From positions 12,338,001 to 12,402,000 of the forward strand of contig CP075493.1 of the NCBI GenBank assembly GCA_021613535.1: a DNA stretch of 64,000 nucleotides, read 5' to 3'. A program made the position numbers and the translations under genes. Positions 34,401 to 45,905 of the stretch are shown one piece after another. Each line of letters opens with the position of its first letter. Positions within the stretch are counted from its first letter, which is position 1. The DNA comes from Adineta vaga (Eukaryota > Rotifera). A model generated the notes under the pieces. It was not told the origin of the DNA, did no database searches, and saw only the letters and a list, made by a program, of their open reading frames with translations.

Positions 34401-37400
34401 ATCCGAATGTGAATGGATCATTGATTCCAATCGATAATTCAACCATTGATCCATCGAATCCTTCATGTTTATCAAATCAAAGAGGATGGAAATATGGCAA
34501 TTCGATCAATTCATCATTGACAATTCGTTCTCATTCACTTCCATCAAATCAAACATATGAATTTCTGGTTCAGATGAAATATCTTCATGATCCATCGAAA
34601 CAAGTCACTGGTTCTGTTCTTGTCAAAGTTCAAGATATGCATTCATCAATCATTGCCATTGGGTAAAACCTTTCTTTTCATCTGATTGATACGAAAAGTA
34701 TTTCCTATTGAATCTCTAGTTGTGTCATTTCTCCCATGTGTATTTCAAATGTCGAATATCAACTTGTTAATCCAACTACTCAAGTTGCTTTGTATTCATT
34801 TTGTATTGAGAATTGTTCAACCGTTCAGAATATTCAATGGAGAATCTATTATGGACAAAGAAATGCATCATCAAATGTCACAGAATGGATTTTATTCAAT
34901 AAAACAAATATTTATGCAAATATTTGGTTTTTTGGACTGAACACAACAAATTTGACATCAACCAATGATTTGTTTTCATCTTATCGTCAATGGTTACTTT
35001 GGAGATTTGAAGTTGTTTATCATTTTCAATCAGAAACAAGTTCAAGTTCATTAAGTTTTCTCATTAATCAACCACCTACAAATGGTTCATGTTCGATTTC
35101 TCCTCTCAATGGTACAACAAGTACTTTATTTGATTTGAACTGTTTGAATTGGTTTGATAATGATGGAATCAAAGATTATTCACTTTACAGTAAGTTCATG
35201 ATTGAACTATTCGATATACGTACGTGTATACCTCTTTGTCTCTTTATAGTTTGGACAATAGATCAATCAAAACAAACAATCATAGCATATTCATCATTAT
35301 CAACATTTCAAGTTCGATTTCCATGTGATGATGATCCAACTTATGCAGTTCATTTGATAATGAAGATTCGTGATGAATTTGATTGTTTGACAGAATATAA
35401 TTTTACATCATCAATTTCTGTTCGAGCAGATTTGAATGAAATGAATAAGTTTATTAATGATATTCAAAATACATCAAATGAAATCATCAACAATCCCTAT
35501 GTTCGACTACTTGCAAGTCAAAATCAGAATGTTGTTGGTCAAGTGATTAGTTTATTTTCAAATCAACTCAATCAATTCAATCAACAAAATATTGATAAAG
35601 CGATATCGAGTAAAAGTTTGATAATGATTAAGACATTTACATATATGTTTATCGATAATTTAGATGGAATTCCATGGACAAGTATTTCAGTTTCATCATT
35701 ACAAAGTTCATCTTCACAAGTAGTAGTAACTCCAATTTTGTTTGTTTATTTTACTTGTTAATCTCTCTTTCTCTCTCTCTCACAGATATCAACAACAGCA
35801 TTGAACATGTCAGCATTGGATGAATATGAGAAAGAAGTGAATTGTCATGCACAAGTTCGAGAGTATCTCATACAATTCATCTCCAATCTCGCCATAACAA
35901 CGTCGAATAGTCTAAAACTACAATCATCAGCATTAGTTCAATTGACCAAAGCAACAAATCAATTAACAAGAAATACTCTGGTAAAAGATCTTTGTTTCTT
36001 TTCACATATCATTAGATTGAATCTGTTTGTCATAGACAATTGCACTGAATCGATGTTATGAATTGAGTAAACGTTTGTATTTGATGTCAACACAAATATC
36101 ATCTGAAGATACACAAATCATTGCAAGTCAATTAGGTGAATGTACAACAAATCTTGTCACCGTAAGAGAGATGTTCCATTATCTTTTATCTAACAAATGA
36201 TGATGAATTAAGGGTGTGAATGGTCCATTACAAGAAAGAATGAATGTATTAGATGTTGATTTCATTCGTGCAACATCATTTCCTCAAGATTATGATACTG
36301 ATTTAGAATCATCATGGTCAAATTTAAGTAAGATCATCTATTCTTTCATTTCTAAAATCTTTCTTTTGTTATTAAGATTTATTTGGTGATGGAAATGATT
36401 TTTCATGGTCAACAATTGAAAAGAATCGAAATGTATATTATCAAAAACAATTAGCCAATGAAATTGTTTCGAAAACAAAAGAAATAATTTCATTGATGAC
36501 ATTATCGTTGAATGTTCATTTGAATCGTGAACAAAGTTTAGTTTTGAATACATCAGAAGTGTTGATGTCATTAGAAAGAACATCATTTGAATCATTAGTG
36601 AATAAACAAATTGGAAATGCACAAATCAATCTTCCGTCAACAATTCAAACAGAATTCAATACAAATCAAACAATTTCAATTCGAGTAAACTTTTCATTGA
36701 ACAAATTCATTCATTTCTCTCGAGTTTATTTTATAGTCAATGATGGAACCATTAGCATCATATGGAAACTCACAATCTCATACAAATCTGTCAAGATCAG
36801 TTTCATTAACAATTCTTGATGAAAATGGTCAAGAAATTGGAATTAGAACGGATGAAAATCATTCAATTGAAATTATTATTCCACGAGATCCAAATGTTGT
36901 CATTCCATCAATGATCTTATACAATGTGACATCGAACAATTCAACTGATCATTATCAACATTTCTTTTCTTTACATTATATCAATATCACAACAACACTT
37001 CCAATTTCAGTTCATTTCGAAGTTCATCCATTGAATGTGAATATTTCATATTTATTTATTTATAAATTTGATGGAATTCCACGATTAAATAGTTCAGTGA
37101 ATGAAATCGATGGATGGACACTTCTTTGTTCTTTTGACTTGTCGAATGAAAGTATTTATCGATATTTTGTTAATAATCAACAAACTTTGGGTCATTCATC
37201 ATTAGTAATTGGTTTACGAGAAGTGAATTCTGATGTTGAATGTTTGAATTCATCATTGAAAAGTAAATTACCACTTATAAATGAACGATATAATTTTAGT
37301 TCAAATTATGAAATGCGAGTTTATACATCAGGTTGTTATTATCTTGATGAAATGAATGAATGGAAATCTGATGGATTAATTGTTGGTTCATTAACAAATC

Positions 37401-37823
37401 ATTATCAAACACAATGTTTTTCTCGACATTTGACAACATTTGCAAGTGGATTTCATGTTTTATCTCATTCAACACATTGGAACTATGTATCCATCAATGA
37501 TGATGAAAAAGAAACGAGAAAGATTTCATTGTCGACTTTGATTATTCTCATGACTGAACATTTATTTAATGAAGGATTTATTAAACAATTATCAATTCTT
37601 GTGATTAGTTTGATGATTTATTTGATGTTGAAAGAAAATAAATATTGGTCAATGATTAATTTACGAATGATCATTTATTTTTGTATTGGAATTCTTGTTT
37701 GTTTTTTCATAATTAATCAAAGTTTTCAGTGGAAAGGTATAAAATAAAAATTCCTTTCCTTGATCATTATTTTGATTCATTTTAGATTTGAGAAATTCAA
37801 CTGACGATGTAATCTATGAATAA
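31494..37823 (+). CDS. NHL repeats / Thr-rich stalk / REJ-like / GPS membrane protein
   Basis: Fourteen exons join in frame: 31494-32397, 32521-33411, 33560-33598, 33655-33804, 33857-34299, 34355-34662, 34720-35189, 35250-35719, 35786-35980, 36036-36161, 36213-36327, 36377-36684, 36737-37736 and 37786-37823. The first two exons each encode a block of NHL repeats opening with a shared YNxPKL motif. Two short exons encode a Thr/Ser-rich stalk. From 33857 a REJ-type region (SCYSPNLTLI, QWIIRNCS, many NxS/T sites) runs into a GAIN-like segment and a GPS motif (CYYLDE, W, TQCFSRHLTTFASGF) near 37330-37450. Two or three membrane helices and a short tail follow. REJ plus GPS is the polycystin-1 arrangement, but no PLAT domain or 11-helix channel is present. 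The N-terminal exon is unresolved: the ATG at 31494 may be chance upstream of an acceptor. Confidence 0.75.
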
Positions 37824-38195
37824 CAATATGTATTAATGATTTTTATTTTAGCTTTTGTCATTTGTATGTGACTTGAATCGCATTTCTTATAATTAATGTA
37901 CTCTTGCATAAGTATTTTATTGAACAGAATATTTTAATAGAAAAGCACATATTATATGTATTAAAAATCGAAAATCGAAAATCGAATGTAAATATGAATA
38001 AGAGGAAGAATGAATCTTCACATGGATATACTAATTGTCAATGGTATTTGTTCAAGTTTGAATGAAATTAACTATTCTCATCGAAGAGAAAAAACGATGT
38101 TTTTCCGAGCGTAATTGATAGCTAAACAGATTGAGTATAAGTTGAATAAAATGAAGTTCGCTACTTTTATTTCAGTTTTAGTGAAGTTCAACATC
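37824..38195. other. Intergenic between convergent genes
   Basis: AT-rich spacer with a small AAAATCG triplication near 37965-37985. No gene is recognised; the 3' ends of the NHL/REJ gene and the minus-strand receptor lie on either side. Confidence 0.45.
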
Positions 38196-39191
38196 TTATC
38201 TGTGGAAAAGTTTGAAGAGAGCTTTTCGAAAAAGGGTTCCTCCAGTCAATGTATAGATATAAAATGGCATTCCACAAGCAACATTCAAGAAAAGAAGAAA
38301 TAAATTAAAAATAAAGTCTTCAATTGTTTTCTGTAATACTGATTTGGGCGTATCTCGCGTAAATGTTGAATAGAATTTGGATAGAGCAAATGGAACAGTA
38401 CATACAAGAATAACGAGAACTTGAACGAAAAGCATGATCAACAAATGACGATCTGTTTTTCGTTGTTGATTTGGCCGTTCGACGACGGTAATAAGTGCGA
38501 GATTCCGATTCGCATTTTTATCTGCGATTGGTGCAGCTATTGGTCGTAAACGAGCTTGTGTTTGACGTACATTTGAAATAATCTTTAGTCCAAAGATGAA
38601 CATCAATGTCAAGGGAACGAAGACAGTAATCAAGGCGAAAGTTAAGTCCGATAGAATACCACATGTTACTGTTTTTGTATAACATTTCAGTGGAGTATGA
38701 ATTAGATTAGCTTTGTAACAGAAGATTTGTTGTGTTTCAATCATCGTTGAGATAATTATAATAGCAAGCATACCACGTTTTGCATTTTTCAATGTACTTT
38801 TATGTCGATAATTGACAGTCGTACTTGAAGAAAGCCATCGATCAATAGTTGCTAGTGCGATGAGCCAAAAGGCAATAGTCATTGAATTGTAATAGATAAA
38901 AACACGAAGTTTACAAAGAATCTCATTTGTATTTGTTATATCAGTATTCCAGGTCGACAAAAAACGAGGAATGAGACTAGAGCATAAACTAATCAAACAA
39001 AAAATTGATGAAACAAGAAATAGCCATGAACAAGGATTTGAACGAAGTTGACGTTGTGAAAGGACAAGTGTATTTAGAATATTACCAATAATTCCGAAAA
39101 GAAAAATACCCATTGCCAAATAACGATTGAGTTGAATGGAAATCTGATTTAAGAAGTCGATAAGATTTACATTCGATGTTGATGTAGACAT
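38196..39191 (-). CDS. Class A 7TM receptor, peptide-receptor type
   Basis: A single-exon 331-residue protein starting MSTSTSNVNLIDF. TM1 carries the class A GN motif (GIFLFGIIGNILNTLVL), loop 1 the RSNPCSWLF turn, TM3 a cysteine (EILCKLRVFIYY) and an IDRW version of DRY, loop 2 a cysteine (LKCYTKTVTCG), and TM6 and TM7 hydrophobic segments ending in PFYIYTLTGGTLFRKAL as helix 8. Loop 3 is long and basic (RQTQARLRPIAAP...RPNQQRKTDRH). It is more conventional than the ERHILIFH receptors and resembles the bdelloid receptors distantly related to FMRFamide- or somatostatin-type receptors. Ligand unknown. The frame is intact. Confidence 0.85.
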   Translation of the reverse strand: MSTSTSNVNLIDFLNQISIQLNRYLAMGIFLFGIIGNILNTLVLSQRQLRSNPCSWLFLVSSIFCLISLCSSLIPRFLSTWNTDITNTNEILCKLRVFIYYNSMTIAFWLIALATIDRWLSSSTTVNYRHKSTLKNAKRGMLAIIIISTMIETQQIFCYKANLIHTPLKCYTKTVTCGILSDLTFALITVFVPLTLMFIFGLKIISNVRQTQARLRPIAAPIADKNANRNLALITVVERPNQQRKTDRHLLIMLFVQVLVILVCTVPFALSKFYSTFTRDTPKSVLQKTIEDFIFNLFLLFLNVACGMPFYIYTLTGGTLFRKALFKLFHR

Positions 39192-40118
39192 TTTTTACAC
39201 TAAATGAGCACATACTGTTTTTCAAGGAAAAATATTTTAAAAAGTTGGAATAAGAATAATCTGACTTTTGGTTAGCTTATAATCTGCTCTAATACCAATG
39301 TAATTTTGAAATTAAAAATATGGAAGGATGCAACTGTCAAATCAGCGACAAAACTCAAGGCACCATCCCATGTCTATAATTGTTTAATTTATATTCCACA
39401 GAAACGTTTTTTTGAGATACAGATAGTTGAAGTTTAGAAACGTTGCACTTTGAATGAATATATGTGTGTTTTCTGTTGACTTATTCGTATTCTTCTTCCT
39501 CTTCTTCTTCTTCAGTTAATGACAATCCAATACAATGAAAGAATAGAAATATAATTGTGAGTGTAATGAAGTGCTTCTAAGAATGTTTTTAAGGAAGGAA
39601 AATGATCTCTTGAACTAAATACTTGTACAATCACTATATTAGCAACAACAACAACAAGAATATATATATATATATATATATCAAGTGAATATGACAATAG
39701 TTGGTTAATAATGACTCGTCTTTTGAAGTATTTTATGAGTACTCAAGAATATTGCTTTATTCGCAAAGTAAATCTACGTTAGATATTAATTTATGCTTTG
39801 GATATATTTCAATCTATATTTTTTTAAAATCAGATAACCAATATGTAAAACTGTTATAAACAGTCTTTACTTTGTGATAGTTTTTTCGTTTACACACCCG
39901 CATGATGTTCGATCAGATCTAATAATATATTTTGTAGAATTTCTAATTAAGCTAAGAGATTGTCATTACATGTTTGAGAGAATATATTTATTTGTTGATG
40001 AAAGCTCTTTTTATAAAAGAAATCCTATAATCTTTGATAGCTGCATGAGAATACAACTTCCAAATTTTGAATTGAAGTACAGTTTTATAAAGACAGAATG
40101 CAGGTTTACATAACATAG
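39192..40118. other. Intergenic; polypyrimidine tract and (TA)n
   Basis: AT-rich spacer. A CTT-rich tract lies at about 39490-39515 and a perfect (TA)n run at 39661-39681. No coding content is recognised. Confidence 0.5.
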
Positions 40119-40500
40119 ATGGTTTTCTGTTCATTTATTAAATCAAGATAGTGAAAAATAATATCCGAGAACATGAAGATAATGAAGTAATCGCATCATA
40201 AATGGTTTTCTGTTAATTTATTAAATCAAGATAGTGAAAAATAATATCCGAGAACATGAAGATAATGAAGTAATCGCATCATAAATGGTTTTCTGTTCAT
40301 TTATTAAATCAAGATAGTGAAAAATAATATCCGAGAACATGAAGATAATGAAGTAATCGCATCATAAATGGTTTTCTGTTAATTTATTAAATCAAGATAG
40401 TGAAAAATAATATCCGAGAACATGAAGATAATGAAGTAATCGCATCATAAATGAAGTAATCGCATCATAAATGAAGTACTCGCATAATAAATGAAGTAAC
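40119..40500 (+). repeat. 83-bp minisatellite, four units plus a 20-bp sub-repeat tail
   Basis: Units begin at 40119, 40202, 40285 and 40368, exactly 83 bp apart, each starting ATGGTTTTCTGTT and ending CGCATCATAA. They are nearly identical. The base after TTTTCTGTT alternates C, A, C, A, so the array reads as two copies of a 166-bp dimer. From about 40432 the last 20 bp of the unit (ATGAAGTAATCGCATCATAA) repeats three or four times with increasing divergence. The spacing and identity are directly visible. Nothing suggests CRISPR or coding function. Confidence 0.95.
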
Positions 40501-42024
40501 AACAGCTTGTTTGTCGTATTTTTTATTGGTTCGTTAATTGTGTTTATCTAGCAGATGGTAAAAATAGGTTTCTATTAGTCTGTTAGATGTATATACTGTT
40601 CTATGTATTGTGTGAACATCAAAAAAATTATATTTTTGAATTTTTACGAGGCGTACAAAAAAAATCATGTGTGCTATGTAGATCCCTATATCTTCTAGTG
40701 ACAACGGGTTTGAATTTGTAAATTTAAATTAATTTTTCAGTCTGCTTGTCTTCAGGCTGAAGAGAAAAGGATTAAAGAGGTTACTATTCACATGAGAGAT
40801 TGATGAGAAATTCAATTGAGTTCAATAATTTAGTAGTAAAAATTAACGGAAAGTTACTATTATGACTATTCTTTGATATATTTCATTTTCAGAAATGTTA
40901 TTTTGAAGATCGTCAGTTCAAAAGAGCGATCCATTCAGGTCTTTTTCATAGAATATTCAAATGAAAGATTAAATTGATAATGATTTATCAAGTGAATACA
41001 AATTAGACAGATGTTTTATTTCAAATAATGCTTGGTATTCATAAATGAAGTTCGACCTTGCTATTTTAGATGTAATTGAAAAAGAGTGAGAAACAACGCT
41101 ACACTTGGCTATAGTTACACTTTGGTGAAACATTATTTCAGCAGACTAATTTCAGATTTAATTTCGTGTTCAAGTCGATCAGATCAGCTTTATTACGATG
41201 ATAATCTATATTTCAATTGATTTGTTTACAAAAGAATGAGAAAAATGGGATGACATTTGTCATGAAAAATTCTACGATGATTAGATTTCTAATGGAAGTT
41301 AGTAAGTTTTATAGCACTGACCGAAATCAGTCTTTTTCTCTCGATAATTATCGAGCAACATTAAATTTTTTATCAGTTTTATTGAATATGAAATAGAATC
41401 AATAGTTTTTAGTAAACGGATTACAATTGATCCTATCTCTTAAAACAAAAAACTAGATAGACTTACACGATTTGTCACGGATATGTACGTTTTCAGCACA
41501 TAGGGGTATGAATGTTAGACAGAATTTCTTAAACTTTTTTGTTTTGAATCTGATCAAATAGCATTTTCTGATTCAGTTTTTCACGCTGATTCAGAATATG
41601 ATATTAAAAGAAAATAACATGACAAATAATCTTAAGTTTTAACAGTTTTAGCAAAGGAAGCAAGATAGATGACATTTTCAGTCAATAAACGTATTTACCG
41701 TTTTTCTAAGCCAAACAGTGATCAAATCGAAATAATTTATATATATTCGTAATTAGCGTTTCATTCTCTATCAAACCATATATAAACGAACGAGAAAAAA
41801 AATCCACTGAAATTTTGCATTAGTGGCACCTTATATATGCAGTGTATTTGTTCAAGAATACACTCGATACAATGAATACAAAGTAAATATGAAGCACACA
41901 TTTTTCTTCATGCACGTCTTACACTCATAAGTTACTTCTACACATTTTTTTTCGAATCAGTTTGTCAGAGTTGATAACGATACCTATGTTTTTTTTATTA
42001 CTGTGACTGATAACAATTGAAAAC
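40501..42024. other. Intergenic, nothing recognised
   Basis: About 1.5 kb of AT-rich DNA between the minisatellite and the ART gene. A small palindrome (CTTCAGGCTGAAG at about 40751-40763) is present. No gene, repeat family or RNA structure can be supported. Confidence 0.45.
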
Positions 42025-44220
42025 ATGGCTAATGCATCCACAGAACAACATAAGAATACACGTTGCGTTACTAATGATACTTTACAAGCATTAAATCTTA
42101 AAACAGATAATAATCTCGACGAATATATTGTAATTATCGTGGGCATTCATGATCGTCAGTATTTATTTCAAAATCTCCCAACACTTATTGGTAACGGTCG
42201 AGTACGATCATTTGATGATATTAAAACTACCCAAGCAAATATTTCTACACTTGAGAATATAGATATTTTCTTAATTATTTCCGGTACATTAGGAAAAGAT
42301 CATGTTGCTGAATTGATTGTTGAACAAAAAATTCTCGGTGTTTATATCTATTGTATGGATGAGAATACACATACACAATGGGCAAAAGAAGTTGAAAAGA
42401 TTCGATGTATCGTATCAAATGCCACACAATTACTTAAGCAACTTCATGGTGATATTAAACAATTAAGTGGACGATGGCCTTTGAACGAAAAATCTTTTCA
42501 AAAAGCTCTAATACATACTTCTCAATGGTATCATTTATTTCTTATTGTTATCTGTAATCAATCTTTAAATATTGAAAATTCATATAAAGAGATGTTCGAT
42601 GACTGTCGCGCCTATTATCGAAATAATTCTCGTATGATTGAACGAATTAATCAACTGGAACAAAACTATACTGCTTGTAATGCAATTCGCGAATATACAT
42701 GCGACGGTTTTCTTTATCGTATCGTTAATCACGCTTTACGTACAAGGAATATGGAAATTATTATAAAATACAGTCCTTTCATTCGAGATTTACATTGCCA
42801 GTTATATCAGCATCATGAAAAATATTATCGTTCAAAAGAACAATCGATTCGATCTGTATATCGAGGTCAAAGTTTAAGTTTAGATGAACTTAACTACCTT
42901 CAGTCGATTTGTCAATCAAAAAGACCTATCATAACATTTACGACGTTTTCTTCGACATCACTTGATCCTGAAGTAGCAATGAATTTTACATTTTCTGATC
43001 CAGATCGAGTTCCTTGTTTATTCGAAATAATCATTACTGATGCATATAACATCGAACATCAACATATGATAGATCATGAACAAATATTCGCAGATATTTC
43101 CGCCTTATCTGTTATGCCAGAAGAAAAAGAAGTACTTTTTTCGCTTAAAACACATTTTCGTGTCAAACATGTTGAATATCCTCCCAATCATTCGTATCGT
43201 TCTTGGGCAACGGTGACATTAGAACTTATCTCGGATAAAATGGGGAAATGTAGTTATAATTATTTTGATATTGTGAAGGCAGTCCAACGAGAAACAAATC
43301 CACAAATCTATCATGATATTTTACATTTATTAAAAGAAAATGCCAAGGATGAACTGAACGATAAAAGTACAAATTGGGATAAATGGTGGAGTACCTTATC
43401 TAGGAAATGGGGGACCGACGAAGCACGTACGGCTCCATTGCTTTTAACAATGTATAGTTCTTTTACTGACAATCCTGGTTGGTCGAGAAAAGCAATTGAA
43501 ATGCACAAAGACATTCTACATACTCATTCCGACATTCATTTACACCGTTCATCTTTTTCTCTTTTATTTAAAAAATATAAACACTGGCAGAAAACACCGA
43601 CAAAATGGTTAGCTCTATATGAAGATTACTTAGAAGAATTCTGTAAAACGAATACAAAGGAAGTGATACAATGTATGAGTTTCGCTGCACAAACTTATCT
43701 AATGATTGCTGATAAGGAAAATGCTATAAAATGTTATGGACAAGTGTTAAATATGAACTTCGATGACAAAATACAACGGCAAATAAATAATTTGAATAAA
43801 GCGAAGTTAAACATTTCAACAACAGATCATGAGAATATAACAATGGTACAAACTAGTAGCGGAACGACGATAAAAGCGCGTTTAGAGAAGCTTTTACGCC
43901 ATCTTGAACAATGCCAACAATGGTACGATGCCGTTGATGCCAAAATTCTATTTTGCATACAAGAAAATAGTACTGATGGACTATCAGTTAATGATTATCG
44001 ATTGCATTTCATTTCTGCTGTAAGAAGACATCTATTATTGTCTTATCGAATAACAGATGCAACGAATAATGAACATCTTACCCTTTGGCGTTATGAAAAA
44101 TACATGCGTGAATGGATTTTATTCAAAGCATTAGCGAATTATTTGAAACGGCATGAAACGAAATCAATCTCTTCTCAAAAAAATTGTCTCTCAATTAAAT
44201 CAACTGTCGAAAAAACTTAG
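42025..44220 (+). CDS. Arginine-type ADP-ribosyltransferase, multidomain
   Basis: A single-exon 731-residue protein. Residues about 30-150 form a Rossmann-like leader (YIVIIVGIHDR, IDIFLIISGTLG, VYIYCMDENTHTQWAKE) typical of bdelloid ART proteins. The ART domain (about 200-405) carries the full R-S-E catalytic set: R280 in VYRGQ, S310-T311-S312 in FSSTSL, and the ExE pair E367/E369 in PEEKEVLF, which is the signature of mono-ADP-ribosyltransferases that use NAD+ to modify arginine. The C-terminal part is helical with TPR-like segments (ALYEDYLEEFCK, AAQTYLMIADKENAIKCYGQVL). No signal peptide is visible, so it should act inside the cell. Downstream, an overlapping frame (44153-44503) looks coding and may be a frameshifted tail. 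Confidence 0.85.
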   Translation: MANASTEQHKNTRCVTNDTLQALNLKTDNNLDEYIVIIVGIHDRQYLFQNLPTLIGNGRVRSFDDIKTTQANISTLENIDIFLIISGTLGKDHVAELIVEQKILGVYIYCMDENTHTQWAKEVEKIRCIVSNATQLLKQLHGDIKQLSGRWPLNEKSFQKALIHTSQWYHLFLIVICNQSLNIENSYKEMFDDCRAYYRNNSRMIERINQLEQNYTACNAIREYTCDGFLYRIVNHALRTRNMEIIIKYSPFIRDLHCQLYQHHEKYYRSKEQSIRSVYRGQSLSLDELNYLQSICQSKRPIITFTTFSSTSLDPEVAMNFTFSDPDRVPCLFEIIITDAYNIEHQHMIDHEQIFADISALSVMPEEKEVLFSLKTHFRVKHVEYPPNHSYRSWATVTLELISDKMGKCSYNYFDIVKAVQRETNPQIYHDILHLLKENAKDELNDKSTNWDKWWSTLSRKWGTDEARTAPLLLTMYSSFTDNPGWSRKAIEMHKDILHTHSDIHLHRSSFSLLFKKYKHWQKTPTKWLALYEDYLEEFCKTNTKEVIQCMSFAAQTYLMIADKENAIKCYGQVLNMNFDDKIQRQINNLNKAKLNISTTDHENITMVQTSSGTTIKARLEKLLRHLEQCQQWYDAVDAKILFCIQENSTDGLSVNDYRLHFISAVRRHLLLSYRITDATNNEHLTLWRYEKYMREWILFKALANYLKRHETKSISSQKNCLSIKSTVEKT

Positions 44221-44899
44221 CGTACTCGTTACTCTATGTATTTTATACATATGTTACAAACCACATGATAATACAGTTGATCTTATGAAAATTCAATTTA
44301 TGAATCCAATAGATATAAAATTAAAACAATTGGAATTTTTTGACCTTGACGATGCTAATTTACAAGCTGATCTGAAAGTATTTGTAGAAAAAACTCCAGT
44401 GACCTCCACAACTACCATCGTCAATGAAGATGAATGGAAATATACAAGTACAGATGAACCATCGATCGCCGATTCCATAGAACAATATTTATGGACGACC
44501 TAGAATTTTTACTTAAATAGAACAGTTCCTTTCATATATTTTATCTGATAAAGTGAGAGCAATTGGTATGGCACCTTAACTATGCTAGAAGTATAGTATG
44601 AAGGATGAATTTGTAGAACAATGTTAATAGTCGGTGAAAGGAATAATTGAATTTTAAATGAATGTATAGGCAAAGTGTAAGCAGTACGAATATTAATTAT
44701 ATTCCCACTTTAGTTGGTTATTCCCAACACCACTCGATGCCACATAGAAAAAGAATCGAATTTCTGTATGCGTTAAAAACATTGCTTTTTCTTTTTCTTC
44801 CTTCTTCTCTGACGGTAACAGACAGTCACACGTGTTTTTCCCCATTACTCCAGTAATGAAAGTGTAGAAAAAAAACGACGTTTCGTTTTATTTGTCACT
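44221..44899. other. Possible frameshifted tail of the ART gene, then spacer
   Basis: A plus-strand frame overlapping the end of the ART gene (44153-44503) encodes SLLKKIVSQLNQL, a hydrophobic stretch (LSVLVTLCILYICY) and an acidic tail ending IEQYLWTT. Its coding-like composition suggests that the ART protein once continued here after a one-base shift, but I cannot exclude chance. From 44504 to 44899 there is only AT-rich spacer. Confidence 0.3.
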
Positions 44900-45811
44900 A
44901 TGATGAATACCACTAGCCAATGTTCGAAAACATCTTTTGTACAGCAATTAAATCAACTTCTAGTTGATCATGATGATTTAAAGCACTCTATAAATTTTCA
45001 AGACAATTCGTCTCTAAAAGTTATCGATGAATGGGAACAGCAATCGATTGAAAAGATTCAACGAACAGCAAACGATCATCGACAAGACTTTAAAATGAAA
45101 ACAGAAAAGTATAAAGATCATTTACTAAAACGATCAAACGATTTGTATGAAGAATTGATGAAAGCACAAAAAAGTAATGATCTCATGGAAAGTGATTTAA
45201 AAAATTGGTCAAATAAACTTGATAAACTTAGAATTTCTATTCAATCTCCACCAAAGATGACAATTCAAAACAATGAATTCATCTCAAAACTTTCTATTCA
45301 TGTATTTCCTAATGATATATTTGATATTTCTGCAGGTGATTTACAAATTATAAATCATGGACAAACTGTTATTCATGGTTCATCTGTTTCTCATGCAGTT
45401 GTACGTGGTAGTGAAGAATATAGTACTGGTAAACATCATTTTCATTTTCGTATTGAATCATTCAATAATAATAAATGGCTATTTTTTGGTATTATATCAA
45501 ATAAAAGTATTTTACAGTCACATACTTGGGCAATACCATCATGTTACGGATGGGGAGGTCAAGATTCAGCTATTCTCAATTGTGCAATGCATTCTCGTCT
45601 TAATGGTTATGTATGTGATTTTGAATTAAATGATATTATTGAATTGATACTTGATTGTGATATGAAATTGATTTCTCTCGCAAATCAACGTACAAAATGT
45701 ATATATACAATGAACATTGATATTAATAAATGTCCTTTTCCGTGGCATTTTATTCTTAATCTTTTCTATCCGAATGATCAGGTGTGTATTTTATATAGAG
45801 ATACTTTATAA
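44900..45811 (+). CDS. Coiled-coil / SPRY (B30.2-like) protein
   Basis: A single-exon 303-residue protein. Residues about 10-115 are a charged, heptad-rich coiled coil (IDEWEQQSIEKIQRTANDHR, MESDLKNWSNKLDKL). Residues about 140-300 are a SPRY-type domain: VVRGSEEYSTGKHHFHFRIE, WLFFGIIS, then GWGGQD, and IIELILDCDMKLISL. The layout matches the back half of TRIM ubiquitin ligases without RING or B-box, and is common in bdelloids. SPRY domains bind protein ligands, and the coiled coil should make dimers. There is no signal or membrane segment, so it is likely cytosolic. The frame is intact and ends just before the inverted-repeat element at 45906. Confidence 0.85.
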   Translation: MMNTTSQCSKTSFVQQLNQLLVDHDDLKHSINFQDNSSLKVIDEWEQQSIEKIQRTANDHRQDFKMKTEKYKDHLLKRSNDLYEELMKAQKSNDLMESDLKNWSNKLDKLRISIQSPPKMTIQNNEFISKLSIHVFPNDIFDISAGDLQIINHGQTVIHGSSVSHAVVRGSEEYSTGKHHFHFRIESFNNNKWLFFGIISNKSILQSHTWAIPSCYGWGGQDSAILNCAMHSRLNGYVCDFELNDIIELILDCDMKLISLANQRTKCIYTMNIDINKCPFPWHFILNLFYPNDQVCILYRDTL

Positions 45812-45905
45812 AATAAATGAATTTTTTCAAAGAAAACAAAACCCTTGAATCATTCCTTGCTTACGAAGATTCGTTACATTATAAGATCAACGCATATATC
45901 TATGT

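Noticed and set aside
40119-40500. CRISPR-like array
   Set aside because: Units are contiguous tandem repeats with no unique spacers, in a eukaryotic context.
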